A stretch of DNA of 64,000 nucleotides, taken from Ruminococcus sp. (lineage in GTDB: Bacteria; Bacillota_A; Clostridia; Oscillospirales; Ruminococcaceae). The stretch is from NCBI RefSeq assembly GCF_024684275.1, contig NZ_JAIKXF010000005.1, positions 16,972-80,971 on the forward strand. Reading direction: 5' to 3'. This document shows, in pieces, positions 50,930 through 58,658 of this stretch (positions are counted from its first letter, which is position 1; each line of letters opens with the position of its first letter). The position numbers were made by a program, and so were the translations under genes. The notes under the pieces are model-generated. The model searched no databases. It was not told the DNA's origin and saw nothing but the letters and a program-made list of their open reading frames with translations.

Positions 50930-52096
50930 TCAAGCAAATATCTCAGCGTAAAGTGCTGTTCTGTTGCTTCTTGCTTCGTTGAATGAAGCGATAATCTTAT
51001 CTGTGCCTGCCTTGAAGCTCTCTCTGTTTGCGTAAGCGTCATCTACAGCCTTCTTGATGATCTCAGGTGTAATGTCGATCTCGTGCTTGTTGAGAGCGAT
51101 ACCTGCGTTAAGTCCTGCAACTACCTTTGCAACGTCAAACTGGTCAACTGCCTGTGGTACAAGCACCAGTGCAGCACCGCTTGCCAGACCTTCTGAGGTC
51201 GAGTTGAAGCCTGCATGGGTGATGAACACATCTACCTGCGGTAAAAGCTGAGTCTGAGGTACATAGTTGTAGATAGTGAAGTTATCAGGGATCTCCTTGA
51301 AGGTCTCCTCGATATTTACAAACTTTCCTACAGACATGATCACCTGATACTCGTCAGAATCCTTGAAGGCTTCGATACAGCGGTGATAGAATTCAAGGTC
51401 CTTGCCGAAAATCGTTCCCAGTGAGATAAAGAGGAGCTTCTTGTTCTCGTCCTTCTTGAAGTCAAAGCTCTCGTCAACAACTCTCTGCTCGATGTGTGGT
51501 CCGAGGAAGTAGCACTTGTCGTCTGTATCCTCAGGTCTTAAATGGAAATACTTGGAAGTCAGAAGTATCTTCTTGAAATTGTTGGGAGTGAATATGAGGC
51601 CAACAAAATCACGAAGGCTGATATTGTATTTTGCATTTGTTGCCTGTAAGCCTATCAGTCTTGCATTATCGAACTGATTCTCGTCAGTAAGGATAAATGA
51701 AGGATAGATCATTACAAACTTAGCCGGATCGATCTTTAAGACCTTGTTCATTTCTTCAATGTCAAAAAATGCGTCGATGATATAGTAATCGTACTCTGTC
51801 TTATCATTCATGAGCAGTGTCATGACAACATCTGTTGCCTTTCCGACCATGAATGAATTTATAGCGAATGATGGAACATTTGGAGGTAATCTTTTTGCAA
51901 TTTCACTTACATCAGCTGAATAAACTACTTTTTTTACGGGAACTTCGTCTAATCTTGGCGCAAATTCGTCTGTAACAAAACAAGTCACATCATGTCCTAA
52001 TGCGGCTAATTCTCTTACGACCTCAACGCTTCCTGTAAAGTGACCGTGTAAGATGCCGTTTAAAACGGCAATTTTTTTTGGCTTGATCTCGCTCAT
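50930..52096 (-). CDS. GT1-family (UGT/macrolide-type) glycosyltransferase
   Basis: 388 residues from ATG 52094-52096 (GGAGG 10 nt before). GT-B fold: N-terminal acceptor domain KIAVLNGILHGHFTGSVEVVRELAALGHDVTCF; C-terminal donor domain with LLFISLGTIFGKD, IYNYVPQTQLLPQVDVFITHAGFNSTSEGLASG and VPQAVDQFDVAKVV, the signature of UDP-sugar transferases acting on small lipophilic acceptors. A SDR gene for a nucleotide sugar lies divergently next to it, so the two may serve one glycosylation. Confidence 0.93.
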   Translation of the reverse strand: MSEIKPKKIAVLNGILHGHFTGSVEVVRELAALGHDVTCFVTDEFAPRLDEVPVKKVVYSADVSEIAKRLPPNVPSFAINSFMVGKATDVVMTLLMNDKTEYDYYIIDAFFDIEEMNKVLKIDPAKFVMIYPSFILTDENQFDNARLIGLQATNAKYNISLRDFVGLIFTPNNFKKILLTSKYFHLRPEDTDDKCYFLGPHIEQRVVDESFDFKKDENKKLLFISLGTIFGKDLEFYHRCIEAFKDSDEYQVIMSVGKFVNIEETFKEIPDNFTIYNYVPQTQLLPQVDVFITHAGFNSTSEGLASGAALVLVPQAVDQFDVAKVVAGLNAGIALNKHEIDITPEIIKKAVDDAYANRESFKAGTDKIIASFNEARSNRTALYAEIFA

Positions 52097-52141
52097 GTTT
52101 TCTTTTCCTCCGTTATGTTTGTCTATGGGTTTATATGCTTC

Positions 52142-52227
52142 GGGGGAAACAAATTTCTGTTCGTCATTTATCCCCCCTGCGCAGACGCGCTGATTAAGAT
52201 TATAACACACTTCCACATGAAAATCAA
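52142..52227 (-). promoter_or_regulatory. Promoter and hairpin leader of the glycosyltransferase gene
   Basis: TTGATT (52222-52227), 17-bp spacer, TATAAT (52199-52204) on the minus strand. The leader holds a hairpin closing GGGGGA-type with TCCCCC-type arms (about 52142-52177). Confidence 0.7.
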
Positions 52228-52342
52228 TATCTTTTTCCGACCTGTCCCTATATAATTTTCAGGTGCTGATGGTTCAATGATTTGCGCCAGATTTCGATGA
52301 TAATTAACAGTTTTTTGCGCAAGTTCTTAAAACAATTAATAC

Positions 52343-52371
52343 TTGACAAATTTTGCCTGATATGCTATACT
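52343..52371 (+). promoter_or_regulatory. Promoter of the SDR gene
   Basis: TTGACA (52343-52348), 17-bp spacer, TATACT (52366-52371). The leader is about 110 nt; nothing else is recognised in 52228-52488. Confidence 0.8.
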
Positions 52372-52488
52372 ACTCATTGTTTCAGTGTTTCTCCAAAGTG
52401 CGGTATATAGGTGAATTGTTGACCAAAAAATCGTGCTATGGTATAGAGAAAATGGCCAAAAGGTCAAAAGAGAGAGGATAGAGAAGAA

Positions 52489-53481
52489 ATGAATAGCAAA
52501 GACATGAAAAACAAGCGCGTGTTTATTACGGGTGCTACTGGATTTGTAGGAGCGCACATCACAAAGCACCTTATCGAACTCGGCGCAAATGTGACCGTTC
52601 TCATCGAAAGATGCGACTGCACAAGCTATTTCAGCATATGCGGTCTGGACAAAAAGGTAAACGTATACTACGGCGATATCAGCAACGGTGCTCTCATAGA
52701 GCAGATACTCGTTGAGCAGAAGATAGAATTCATCTTCCACCTTGCCGCAGTTGCCCTTCAGGACTTAGCTTACAAAATGCCAAAGGTGACTTTCCAGGTA
52801 AATATCGTAGGTACATACAACATCTTAGACGCTGCAAGACTTCATACAGATACAGTCAAGGCTGTTCTCGTGGCTTCAAGCGATAAGGTATACGGCGACA
52901 GCGATGTGCTTCCATACAACGAGAGCATGATACTTCAGGGCAGCAATCCTTACGATGTATCAAAGGTTTGTCAGGATATGCTTGCAAGAAGCTTCTACCA
53001 CAGCTACAAGCTCCCTGTTGCAGTCGGAAGATTCGGCAATATCTACGGTCCCGGAGACAACAACTTCAACAGACTTATCCCCGGTACTATCCAGAAGCTG
53101 GAAAACGGTGAGTCTCCTGTTATCAGACACCCTGCAAACGGCGTATTCAAGAGAGATTTCCTCTATATCAAGGATATTGTCAATGCTTATATGTATATGC
53201 TCTACAACATCGAAAAGGAAGGCGTTGTAGGAAATGCATTCAACTTCGGTACAGGTATCGCTACTGACATCGAAACAGTTGTCAACAAGATAAAGGCTGT
53301 TATGAACTGCGAGAATATCCCTTCTATCGTACAGCAGAGCGAGGTCTCTGAGATACTTATCCAGCAGTTAGATGCCACCAAGGCATATGAGCGTATCGGC
53401 TGGAAGGCTGAGTATTCTGTAGATATGGGACTTGCTGAGACAGTTGACTGGTACAGAAACGTATATTTCAAGTTAAACTGA
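52489..53481 (+). CDS. NAD-dependent nucleotide-sugar epimerase/dehydratase (extended SDR)
   Basis: 330 residues. Rossmann motif VFITGATGFVGAHI; DISNGALIEQIL; HLAAVALQ; VLVASSDKVYGD; active site Y-x-x-x-K as NPYDVSKVCQDM; substrate region GNIYGPGDNNFNRLIPG. The order resembles CDP-glucose or GDP-mannose 4,6-dehydratases. It acts on an NDP-hexose in the cytosol and probably supplies a deoxysugar; the exact substrate cannot be fixed. Confidence 0.9.
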   Translation: MNSKDMKNKRVFITGATGFVGAHITKHLIELGANVTVLIERCDCTSYFSICGLDKKVNVYYGDISNGALIEQILVEQKIEFIFHLAAVALQDLAYKMPKVTFQVNIVGTYNILDAARLHTDTVKAVLVASSDKVYGDSDVLPYNESMILQGSNPYDVSKVCQDMLARSFYHSYKLPVAVGRFGNIYGPGDNNFNRLIPGTIQKLENGESPVIRHPANGVFKRDFLYIKDIVNAYMYMLYNIEKEGVVGNAFNFGTGIATDIETVVNKIKAVMNCENIPSIVQQSEVSEILIQQLDATKAYERIGWKAEYSVDMGLAETVDWYRNVYFKLN

Positions 53482-53488
53482 ATATAAC

Positions 53489-53521
53489 AAAAAGAAGCCT
53501 GAGTGTTCAGGCTTCTTTTTT
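53489..53521. terminator. Bidirectional terminator
   Basis: AAGAAGCCTGA-GTGT-TCAGGCTTCTT (11 bp) with T/A tracts on both sides, between convergent SDR and esterase genes. Confidence 0.92.
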
Positions 53522-53532
53522 ATGCATATTCA

Positions 53533-54408
53533 TCACTTTATACCCATAAGCTCCTTGAAGAAGCTGCACTCGTCATCATTAGCCTGTGCGGCAAACTCAG
53601 ACTTTACATTACAGTGAAAAACGTGCCCCAGCGGGTGCTCCTCGTCGCCGTAGAGCTTGTATCTGTACTTCACCCCTACCTTGTCAAGGCTCTCCATAAG
53701 TGCCTTTGGTTCCTCGCGGAGGAAATCCTCGTTGGAGGTCATGATATAACAGGGCGGAAAGCTCCCGTTCACAAGACTGACAACGCTGAGCTTTTCAAGG
53801 ATAGCAGGATAGTCCTTCTTCTCAAGAAAATCCTTCAGCATCTTGATGATACCTGCATCCTTTGTCTGATATATGCCGCAGTTGAGCGCAAGCCCCTTGA
53901 ATTTCAAGCCCTCGGGCACAGTAAAGCTGTACATCTTGGCGTACTCCTTATCCGTACAGATACAGGCATAAAGCGCGATGCCCATAGCACCTGCGGAGTC
54001 TCCCACAGCAAAGAGGTTATCAAGGTCAAAACCATACTGCTCTGCATTTTTCAGTATCCACCCAAAGACCATGTTAGTGTCCTCAAAGGGCGCAGGGAAG
54101 CGGTATTCGGGAGCTATCCTGTAGGAGTAGTTCACTACTGCGAAGCCGCGCCTTGCAAGCTCCATACAGTAAAACTGATAGACATTTTTGTCGCCGTAGA
54201 CCCAGCCGCCGCCGTGGAAGCTGACTATCACAGGCAGCTTTCCGCTCAGCGCCTTAGGACGGTATACGTCCAGCACCTGCCACTGCTTATCCGAGCCGTA
54301 TTTTATATCATCAAAGCGCTCTATCTCGGGCGGAGTAGTCAGTCCCTCGTCGCGCTTGGCGTCGCTCTCCTCGCACATTTTTCTGAATATCATACTGCGC
54401 ATCGCCAT
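53533..54408 (-). CDS. Alpha/beta hydrolase (HSL-type esterase)
   Basis: 291 residues. Oxyanion motif FHGGGWVYGD, nucleophile elbow VGDSAGAMG, catalytic His near HPLGHVFH, Asp in the preceding DEE region; Tyr-rich SYRIAPEYRFPAPFED is typical of the hormone-sensitive-lipase/acetyl-esterase group. No signal peptide, so cytosolic. It may remove acetyl groups from imported oligosaccharides. Last gene of the five-gene operon from 58208. Confidence 0.92.
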   Translation of the reverse strand: MAMRSMIFRKMCEESDAKRDEGLTTPPEIERFDDIKYGSDKQWQVLDVYRPKALSGKLPVIVSFHGGGWVYGDKNVYQFYCMELARRGFAVVNYSYRIAPEYRFPAPFEDTNMVFGWILKNAEQYGFDLDNLFAVGDSAGAMGIALYACICTDKEYAKMYSFTVPEGLKFKGLALNCGIYQTKDAGIIKMLKDFLEKKDYPAILEKLSVVSLVNGSFPPCYIMTSNEDFLREEPKALMESLDKVGVKYRYKLYGDEEHPLGHVFHCNVKSEFAAQANDDECSFFKELMGIK

Positions 54409-54409
54409 A

Positions 54410-54628
54410 TCAATTCTCCTTGTTATGCTGTAATTTCCTGAGCTTTTCGCGTATCTCCCTGCGGCGTTTCTCCGCAGCCTTTTTATTTATGGTATAAGCG
54501 CCGTCTGTCACTTCCAGCACGTCCCCCTCGCAGGCTCCGTCGGGGAGCATATCACGGGGGACTGTTTTCATACCGCTGTCTGTTTCGAGAACGGCGTATT
54601 CTCCCTCAAATCTGTCGATTATAGTCAT
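54410..54628 (-). CDS. DUF3006 domain protein
   Basis: 72 residues: MTIIDRFEGEYAVLETDSGM...VPRDMLPDGACEGDVLEV is the DUF3006 core, followed by a basic coiled tail (KRRREIREKLRKLQ). DUF3006 genes habitually sit next to ComEC-like metallo-beta-lactamase genes, as here; its start overlaps that gene's stop by one base (TAATG). Confidence 0.9.
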   Translation of the reverse strand: MTIIDRFEGEYAVLETDSGMKTVPRDMLPDGACEGDVLEVTDGAYTINKKAAEKRRREIREKLRKLQHNKEN

Positions 54629-55635
54629 TATTTCGCCCTTTCACAGGTTATATTTATATTCGCGCCGTTGGATTCCACAATAACAGTGCCGTTTACATCT
54701 GTCCGACAGACCACATCTGCATATCTTTCCAGCCTTTTCACGGTGCTGTCAGCAGGGTGTCCGTAAGGATTTTCACTGCCGCAGGAAATAACGGCTGTCT
54801 GCGGACGGATAATATCTATCAGCTCCTCGGTGGAGGAATGTGAGCTGCCGTGGTGTCCTGCCTTGTAGAGCATGACCTTACTCAGTCTGCCGACCTGTAT
54901 CATAGCCGCTTCGGACTCCGCCTCAGCGTCCCCTGTGAACAGGCATTTGTTCCTGCCGTGAGTGAGCATGAACGATACGGAATAGTTGTTGATATTCTCA
55001 TAAACACTGCCGTCGGGAGCAATTATCTCAGCCCTTGCACTGCCTATCTCAAGCACCTGTCCAACGTGTACTTCTTCAATGGGGACATTCTTAGCGGCGC
55101 AGCTTTCCAGAAAGCGCTCATAGAATACGGCGGTAGGTATCTGCTCATCGGGAATATGTGGGATAAGCACCTCTCCGACGTCAAAAACGTCGATAATACG
55201 GTACATACCGCCCATATGGTCGGAATGCGGGTGCGTTGCGATGATGTAGTCCAGCCGTCCCACACCAAGTCCCCGAAGGTAGTCTGTGACCTGCTCCGAG
55301 ACCTCGTTTTCGCCGCAGTCCACCAGCATAGTCACGCCATTTGCTGCAATAAAGGTGCAGTCGCCCTGCCCCACGTCGATAAAGTGCATGACCAGCTTGT
55401 CCTCATTGGGAAATGTATGGACAGGCTTGCGGAAATACCGCCAGCCAAGAAATACCAGTACAGCCGCTGTTATCAGCAGCCATAGCAGGTTCAGTGCTTT
55501 CTTTTTCCGCCGTTCCCGTTCTTTTTCCCGTTTTTCTGCCAATTCGCGGAGGTATTGTTTTTGCTGCGAGCTGAGCCTGTACCTCTCTCCTGCTGCCTTG
55601 ACGAAGCTTTCCGTGTCTTTGAAGTATTTTGCCAC
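54628..55635 (-). CDS. ComEC/Rec2-like membrane-anchored MBL-fold hydrolase
   Basis: 335 residues: a basic coiled N-terminus (about 1-46), one helix (NLLWLLITAAVLVFLGW), then an outer MBL domain with MHFIDVGQGDCTFI, THPHSDHMGG (zinc ligands), LFTGDAEAESE and KAGHHGSSHS. It resembles the soluble domain of ComEC without its channel, so an extracellular nuclease or phosphodiesterase is likely. The start is GTG 55633-55635 with GGTGA upstream, and the first 48 codons lie inside ygiQ in another frame. Confidence 0.88.
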   Translation of the reverse strand: MAKYFKDTESFVKAAGERYRLSSQQKQYLRELAEKREKERERRKKKALNLLWLLITAAVLVFLGWRYFRKPVHTFPNEDKLVMHFIDVGQGDCTFIAANGVTMLVDCGENEVSEQVTDYLRGLGVGRLDYIIATHPHSDHMGGMYRIIDVFDVGEVLIPHIPDEQIPTAVFYERFLESCAAKNVPIEEVHVGQVLEIGSARAEIIAPDGSVYENINNYSVSFMLTHGRNKCLFTGDAEAESEAAMIQVGRLSKVMLYKAGHHGSSHSSTEELIDIIRPQTAVISCGSENPYGHPADSTVKRLERYADVVCRTDVNGTVIVESNGANINITCERAK

Positions 55636-57470
55636 GACTTGTCACCGCCTTTTCGGGGAGTACCGCCCTGTCCGCGGTTATCGTCCGCCACAAGGCATTT
55701 CGGAGAGGTGCCGATAAGGTCGCGGCGCCCTGCGGCCTTGAGAGCCTCAAGGACTATCTCCTTGTTCTGTGGTCGGAAGTATTGCAGCAGAGCTCGCTGC
55801 ATAGCCTTTTCCTTTGGCGTTTTCGGCACATAGACCTTTTCCATAGTGTATGGATCAAGCTCAGTGTAAAACATCGCCGTGGATATAGTACCGGGAGTAG
55901 GATAGAAGTCCTGTACCTGCTCGGGACGTATTTTGTTCTCTTTCAGGAACAGCGCAAGGTCTATAGCCTCATTAAGAGTGCTTCCCGGGTGTGAGGACAT
56001 GAGATAGGGCACAAGATACTGTTCCTTGCCCATGCTCTTTGTCACCTCGTAAAAGCGCTTCTGAAAGCGCTTGTAGGCTTCGATGTGAGGCTTTCCCATT
56101 TTGTCGAGAACTACCGCCGAACAGTGCTCGGGAGCGACTTTCAGCTGACCGCTGACATGGTGCATTATGAGCTCCTTCATGAACTCGTCGTCCTTGTCCT
56201 CGATGAGGTAGTCGTAGCGTATACCCGAGCGGATAAACACTCGCTTGACGCCATTGACCTTGCGTATCTTTCGCAGCATATCAAGGTATTCCGTGTGGTC
56301 TACCTTCAGCGCAGGACAGGGCTTTGGCGCAAGACATTTCTTGCCCATGCACAGTCCCTTTGAGAGCTGCTTGTCGCAGGAGGGGCGGCGGAAGTCCGCC
56401 GTAGGACCGCCTACGTCGTGGATATAGCCCTTGAAATCGGGCATTTTCGTTATGCGTTCAGCCTCGGCAAGCACCGACTCTACACTGCGGACGGTGATAC
56501 GTCTGCCCTGATGAAGAGCGATAGAGCAGAAATTGCAGTAGCCGAAGCAGCCGCGGTTATGTGTGATAGAAAAGCGCACCTCCTCGATGCCGGGGACTCC
56601 GCCGAGAGCCTCGTAGGAGGGGTGGATAGCCCTTGTGTAGGGCAGGGAGTAGATGTGGTCGAGCTCCTCGGTAGTAAGGCTGTAGGCAGGGGGCAGCTGC
56701 ACCAGCATCATTTTGCCGTGGCGCTGGATTATGGTCTTTCCGTAGACCTCGTCCTGCCAGTCGTACTGTATCTTGACTGCCTTTGCGTACTCGGGCTTGC
56801 TGTCGCGGACTTGCTCGAAGGAGGGGCACTGCGCCGCGCCGAGTGGCGTGTTCACGGGCTCTGTGAGATAGCAGGTGCCGCGTATATCGTGCATATCGTG
56901 TATGCTCTCCCCTGCCGCAAGACGGGTGCACATCTCCTGTATCTGGTGCTCGCCCATGCCGTACATCAGCAGGTCAGCGCCGCTGTCAACAAGTACAGAG
57001 GGGCGCACTGCGTCGTCCCAGTAGTCATAGTGAGCAAAGCGGCGGAGCGAAGCCTCCAGACCGCCTATTGCTATGGGGACATCGCCGAAGTATTCGCGGA
57101 GCTTCTGACAGTACACGATAACTGCGCGGTCAGGACGCTTGCCTGCCACGCCTCCTGCGGTGTACGCATCGTCTGAGCGCTTTCTCTTAGCCGCTGTATA
57201 GTGAGCCACCATTGAGTCGATATTTCCTGCGGTCACAAGAAAGGCGTACTTAGGCGCACCAAATCGGCGGAAATCCCTGTCAGTATGCCAGTCGGGCTGG
57301 GAAATGACTCCTATAGTAAAGCCCATGCTCTCAATGAGCCTCGTAACGATAGCCGCTCCGAAGCTGGGGTGGTCAACGTATGCGTCACCTGTTATATATA
57401 TGTAATCGAACTGCTCTATTCCCAGCTCGTCCATTTCTTTTTTAGTAGTAGGCAGAAAGCCCTCGTACAT
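55491..57470 (-). CDS. YgiQ-family radical SAM protein
   Basis: 659 residues. N-terminal YgiQ domain (YIYITGDAYVDHPSFGAAIV), radical SAM cluster motif RGCFGYCNFCSIALHQGR (C-x3-C-x2-C), then the C-terminal part with LVPYLMSSHPGS and FYPTPGTISTAMFYT. The last 60 residues are Lys/Asn/Gly-rich and disordered; that stretch coincides with the 145-bp out-of-frame overlap with the MBL gene. Reaction unknown for the family. It follows the YgjP-like gene by 9 bp. Confidence 0.93.
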   Translation of the reverse strand: MYEGFLPTTKKEMDELGIEQFDYIYITGDAYVDHPSFGAAIVTRLIESMGFTIGVISQPDWHTDRDFRRFGAPKYAFLVTAGNIDSMVAHYTAAKRKRSDDAYTAGGVAGKRPDRAVIVYCQKLREYFGDVPIAIGGLEASLRRFAHYDYWDDAVRPSVLVDSGADLLMYGMGEHQIQEMCTRLAAGESIHDMHDIRGTCYLTEPVNTPLGAAQCPSFEQVRDSKPEYAKAVKIQYDWQDEVYGKTIIQRHGKMMLVQLPPAYSLTTEELDHIYSLPYTRAIHPSYEALGGVPGIEEVRFSITHNRGCFGYCNFCSIALHQGRRITVRSVESVLAEAERITKMPDFKGYIHDVGGPTADFRRPSCDKQLSKGLCMGKKCLAPKPCPALKVDHTEYLDMLRKIRKVNGVKRVFIRSGIRYDYLIEDKDDEFMKELIMHHVSGQLKVAPEHCSAVVLDKMGKPHIEAYKRFQKRFYEVTKSMGKEQYLVPYLMSSHPGSTLNEAIDLALFLKENKIRPEQVQDFYPTPGTISTAMFYTELDPYTMEKVYVPKTPKEKAMQRALLQYFRPQNKEIVLEALKAAGRRDLIGTSPKCLVADDNRGQGGTPRKGGDKSWQNTSKTRKASSRQQERGTGSARSKNNTSANWQKNGKKNGNGGKRKH

Positions 57471-57479
57471 GGTATCACC

Positions 57480-58208
57480 TCACAGTATAACTGTTTTTTC
57501 AAGCTCAGCCTTTGCTGAACGCCATTGGGGGAACTCCGCTCCCAACAGGGCGTAGAAGTCCTTTGAGTGGTCGGGGTGTATAAAATGGCAGAACTCATGT
57601 GTGACTACGTGCTCTATGCAGTGCCGCGGTGCTTCAATGAGCCGCCTGTTCAGGGTTATTATCCCCTTTGTGTAATGACAGCTCCCCCAACGGGAGGTCA
57701 TGGAGCGCAGCTTCAGCTGAGGCTGCGGAACGCCGTATTTACGGAATTTTTCCTGCACCTCAAGGACTATCTCGCTGAATACCTCGCGGCATTGCTTGTC
57801 GTACCAGCCTTCCGCAAGCTTTTTCACGCGCTGAGTATCATCCGCTTCTCTGACATGGACTTGCAGCTCATCACCGCACATATCGGCGTACTCACGGCTA
57901 TCTGCAATAATGGTAAGCCGCAGGGGCTTGCCCAGATACATCAGGCTCTCCCCGTCCATGTAGCTTGGCGGAGTCTTTTTCACATCGTGCTCTGCAAAAT
58001 ACACAGCCGCCCTGCGTATATATTCGCTCCTGCTGATGATAAATGCCTCTATTTCACGAACAGGAACACGCTTTGGTGCAGAAACACACACCGAGCCGTC
58101 ATGCTTTACACGAAGATTTATATTTTTCACTTTTTTTCGTTCAAGGGTGTAATCCATAGCTCCCGAAGGAGTAAGCACACGCCTTGTTTCAGTAGATATT
58201 GCTTTCAT
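57480..58208 (-). CDS. YgjP-like zinc metallopeptidase (DUF45)
   Basis: 242 residues. Zinc motif VVTHEFCHFIHPDHSKDFYALL (HExxH variant HEFCH with a third ligand His further on), preceded by SRWGSCHYTKGIITLNRRL, the conserved W-G-S-C segment. N-terminal beta part (YTLERKKVKNINLRVKHDGSV). Cytosolic. Such proteins often sit with restriction or repair genes, but here it heads the operon to the esterase at 53533. SD AGGAG precedes the ATG. Confidence 0.93.
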   Translation of the reverse strand: MKAISTETRRVLTPSGAMDYTLERKKVKNINLRVKHDGSVCVSAPKRVPVREIEAFIISRSEYIRRAAVYFAEHDVKKTPPSYMDGESLMYLGKPLRLTIIADSREYADMCGDELQVHVREADDTQRVKKLAEGWYDKQCREVFSEIVLEVQEKFRKYGVPQPQLKLRSMTSRWGSCHYTKGIITLNRRLIEAPRHCIEHVVTHEFCHFIHPDHSKDFYALLGAEFPQWRSAKAELEKTVIL

Positions 58209-58325
58209 TTTATTCTCCTATGAAACAATTATATCGCAGTAACCTCTTTGTGTCAACCTTTTGCGCAAATGCAGTGACTTCAGCGCCTGCTGACCGCGGC
58301 TTTGCAAATTTTTCTCAAAAACCTC

Positions 58326-58354
58326 TTGACAAATGCTTTTTTATGTGATATAAT
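58326..58354 (+). promoter_or_regulatory. Promoter of the T-box leader
   Basis: Perfect TTGACA (58326-58331), 17-bp spacer, TATAAT (58349-58354). Confidence 0.88.
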
Positions 58355-58360
58355 CCAAAC

Positions 58361-58627
58361 ATAAGCTGTGAGGAAGACAAGCAGAGTATAGCCTATGTCT
58401 ACAGAGAGCCGACGGTCGGTGTGAGTCGGTGATAAGCAATGCTGTGTATCCCTTCTGAGCCGAAGTGCTGAAAGTTACAGTAAGCGCTTCCGTGATTCTG
58501 CGTCAATGAATAGGGCTTGATAGAGTCTGAAGTGGTGTTACGCAATAGCGGCACAATTTGAGTGGTACCGCGGGTATTCAAGTAATGATACTCGTCTCAA
58601 AGAATCATCTTTGAGACGAGTTTTTTT
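58361..58627 (+). promoter_or_regulatory. T-box riboswitch leader
   Basis: A tRNA-sensing leader of about 265 nt. Stem I distal part has ACAGAGAGCCGACGG...GAGTCGG; the conserved T-box bulge AGTGGTACCGCGG is at 58561-58573, whose UGGN bases pair with the uncharged tRNA end. A terminator follows (58590-58627). The specifier codon lies in GTGTATCCCTTCTGAG near 58446-58461, but I cannot choose between GUA (Val), UAU (Tyr) and AUC (Ile) by eye. Confidence 0.93.
58590..58627 (+). terminator. T-box terminator
   Basis: ACTCGTCTCAAAGA-ATCA-TCTTTGAGACGAGT, 14 bp, then a run of T. It competes with the antiterminator formed by the T-box sequence. Confidence 0.9.
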
Positions 58628-58658
58628 ATTTTCTAAATTAAAAAAAGGAGAGATAATT

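Noticed and set aside
53503..54441. 312-codon plus-strand frame opposite the esterase
   Set aside because: The minus strand has HGGGW and GDSAG motifs and an operon context; the plus frame has neither SD nor motifs.
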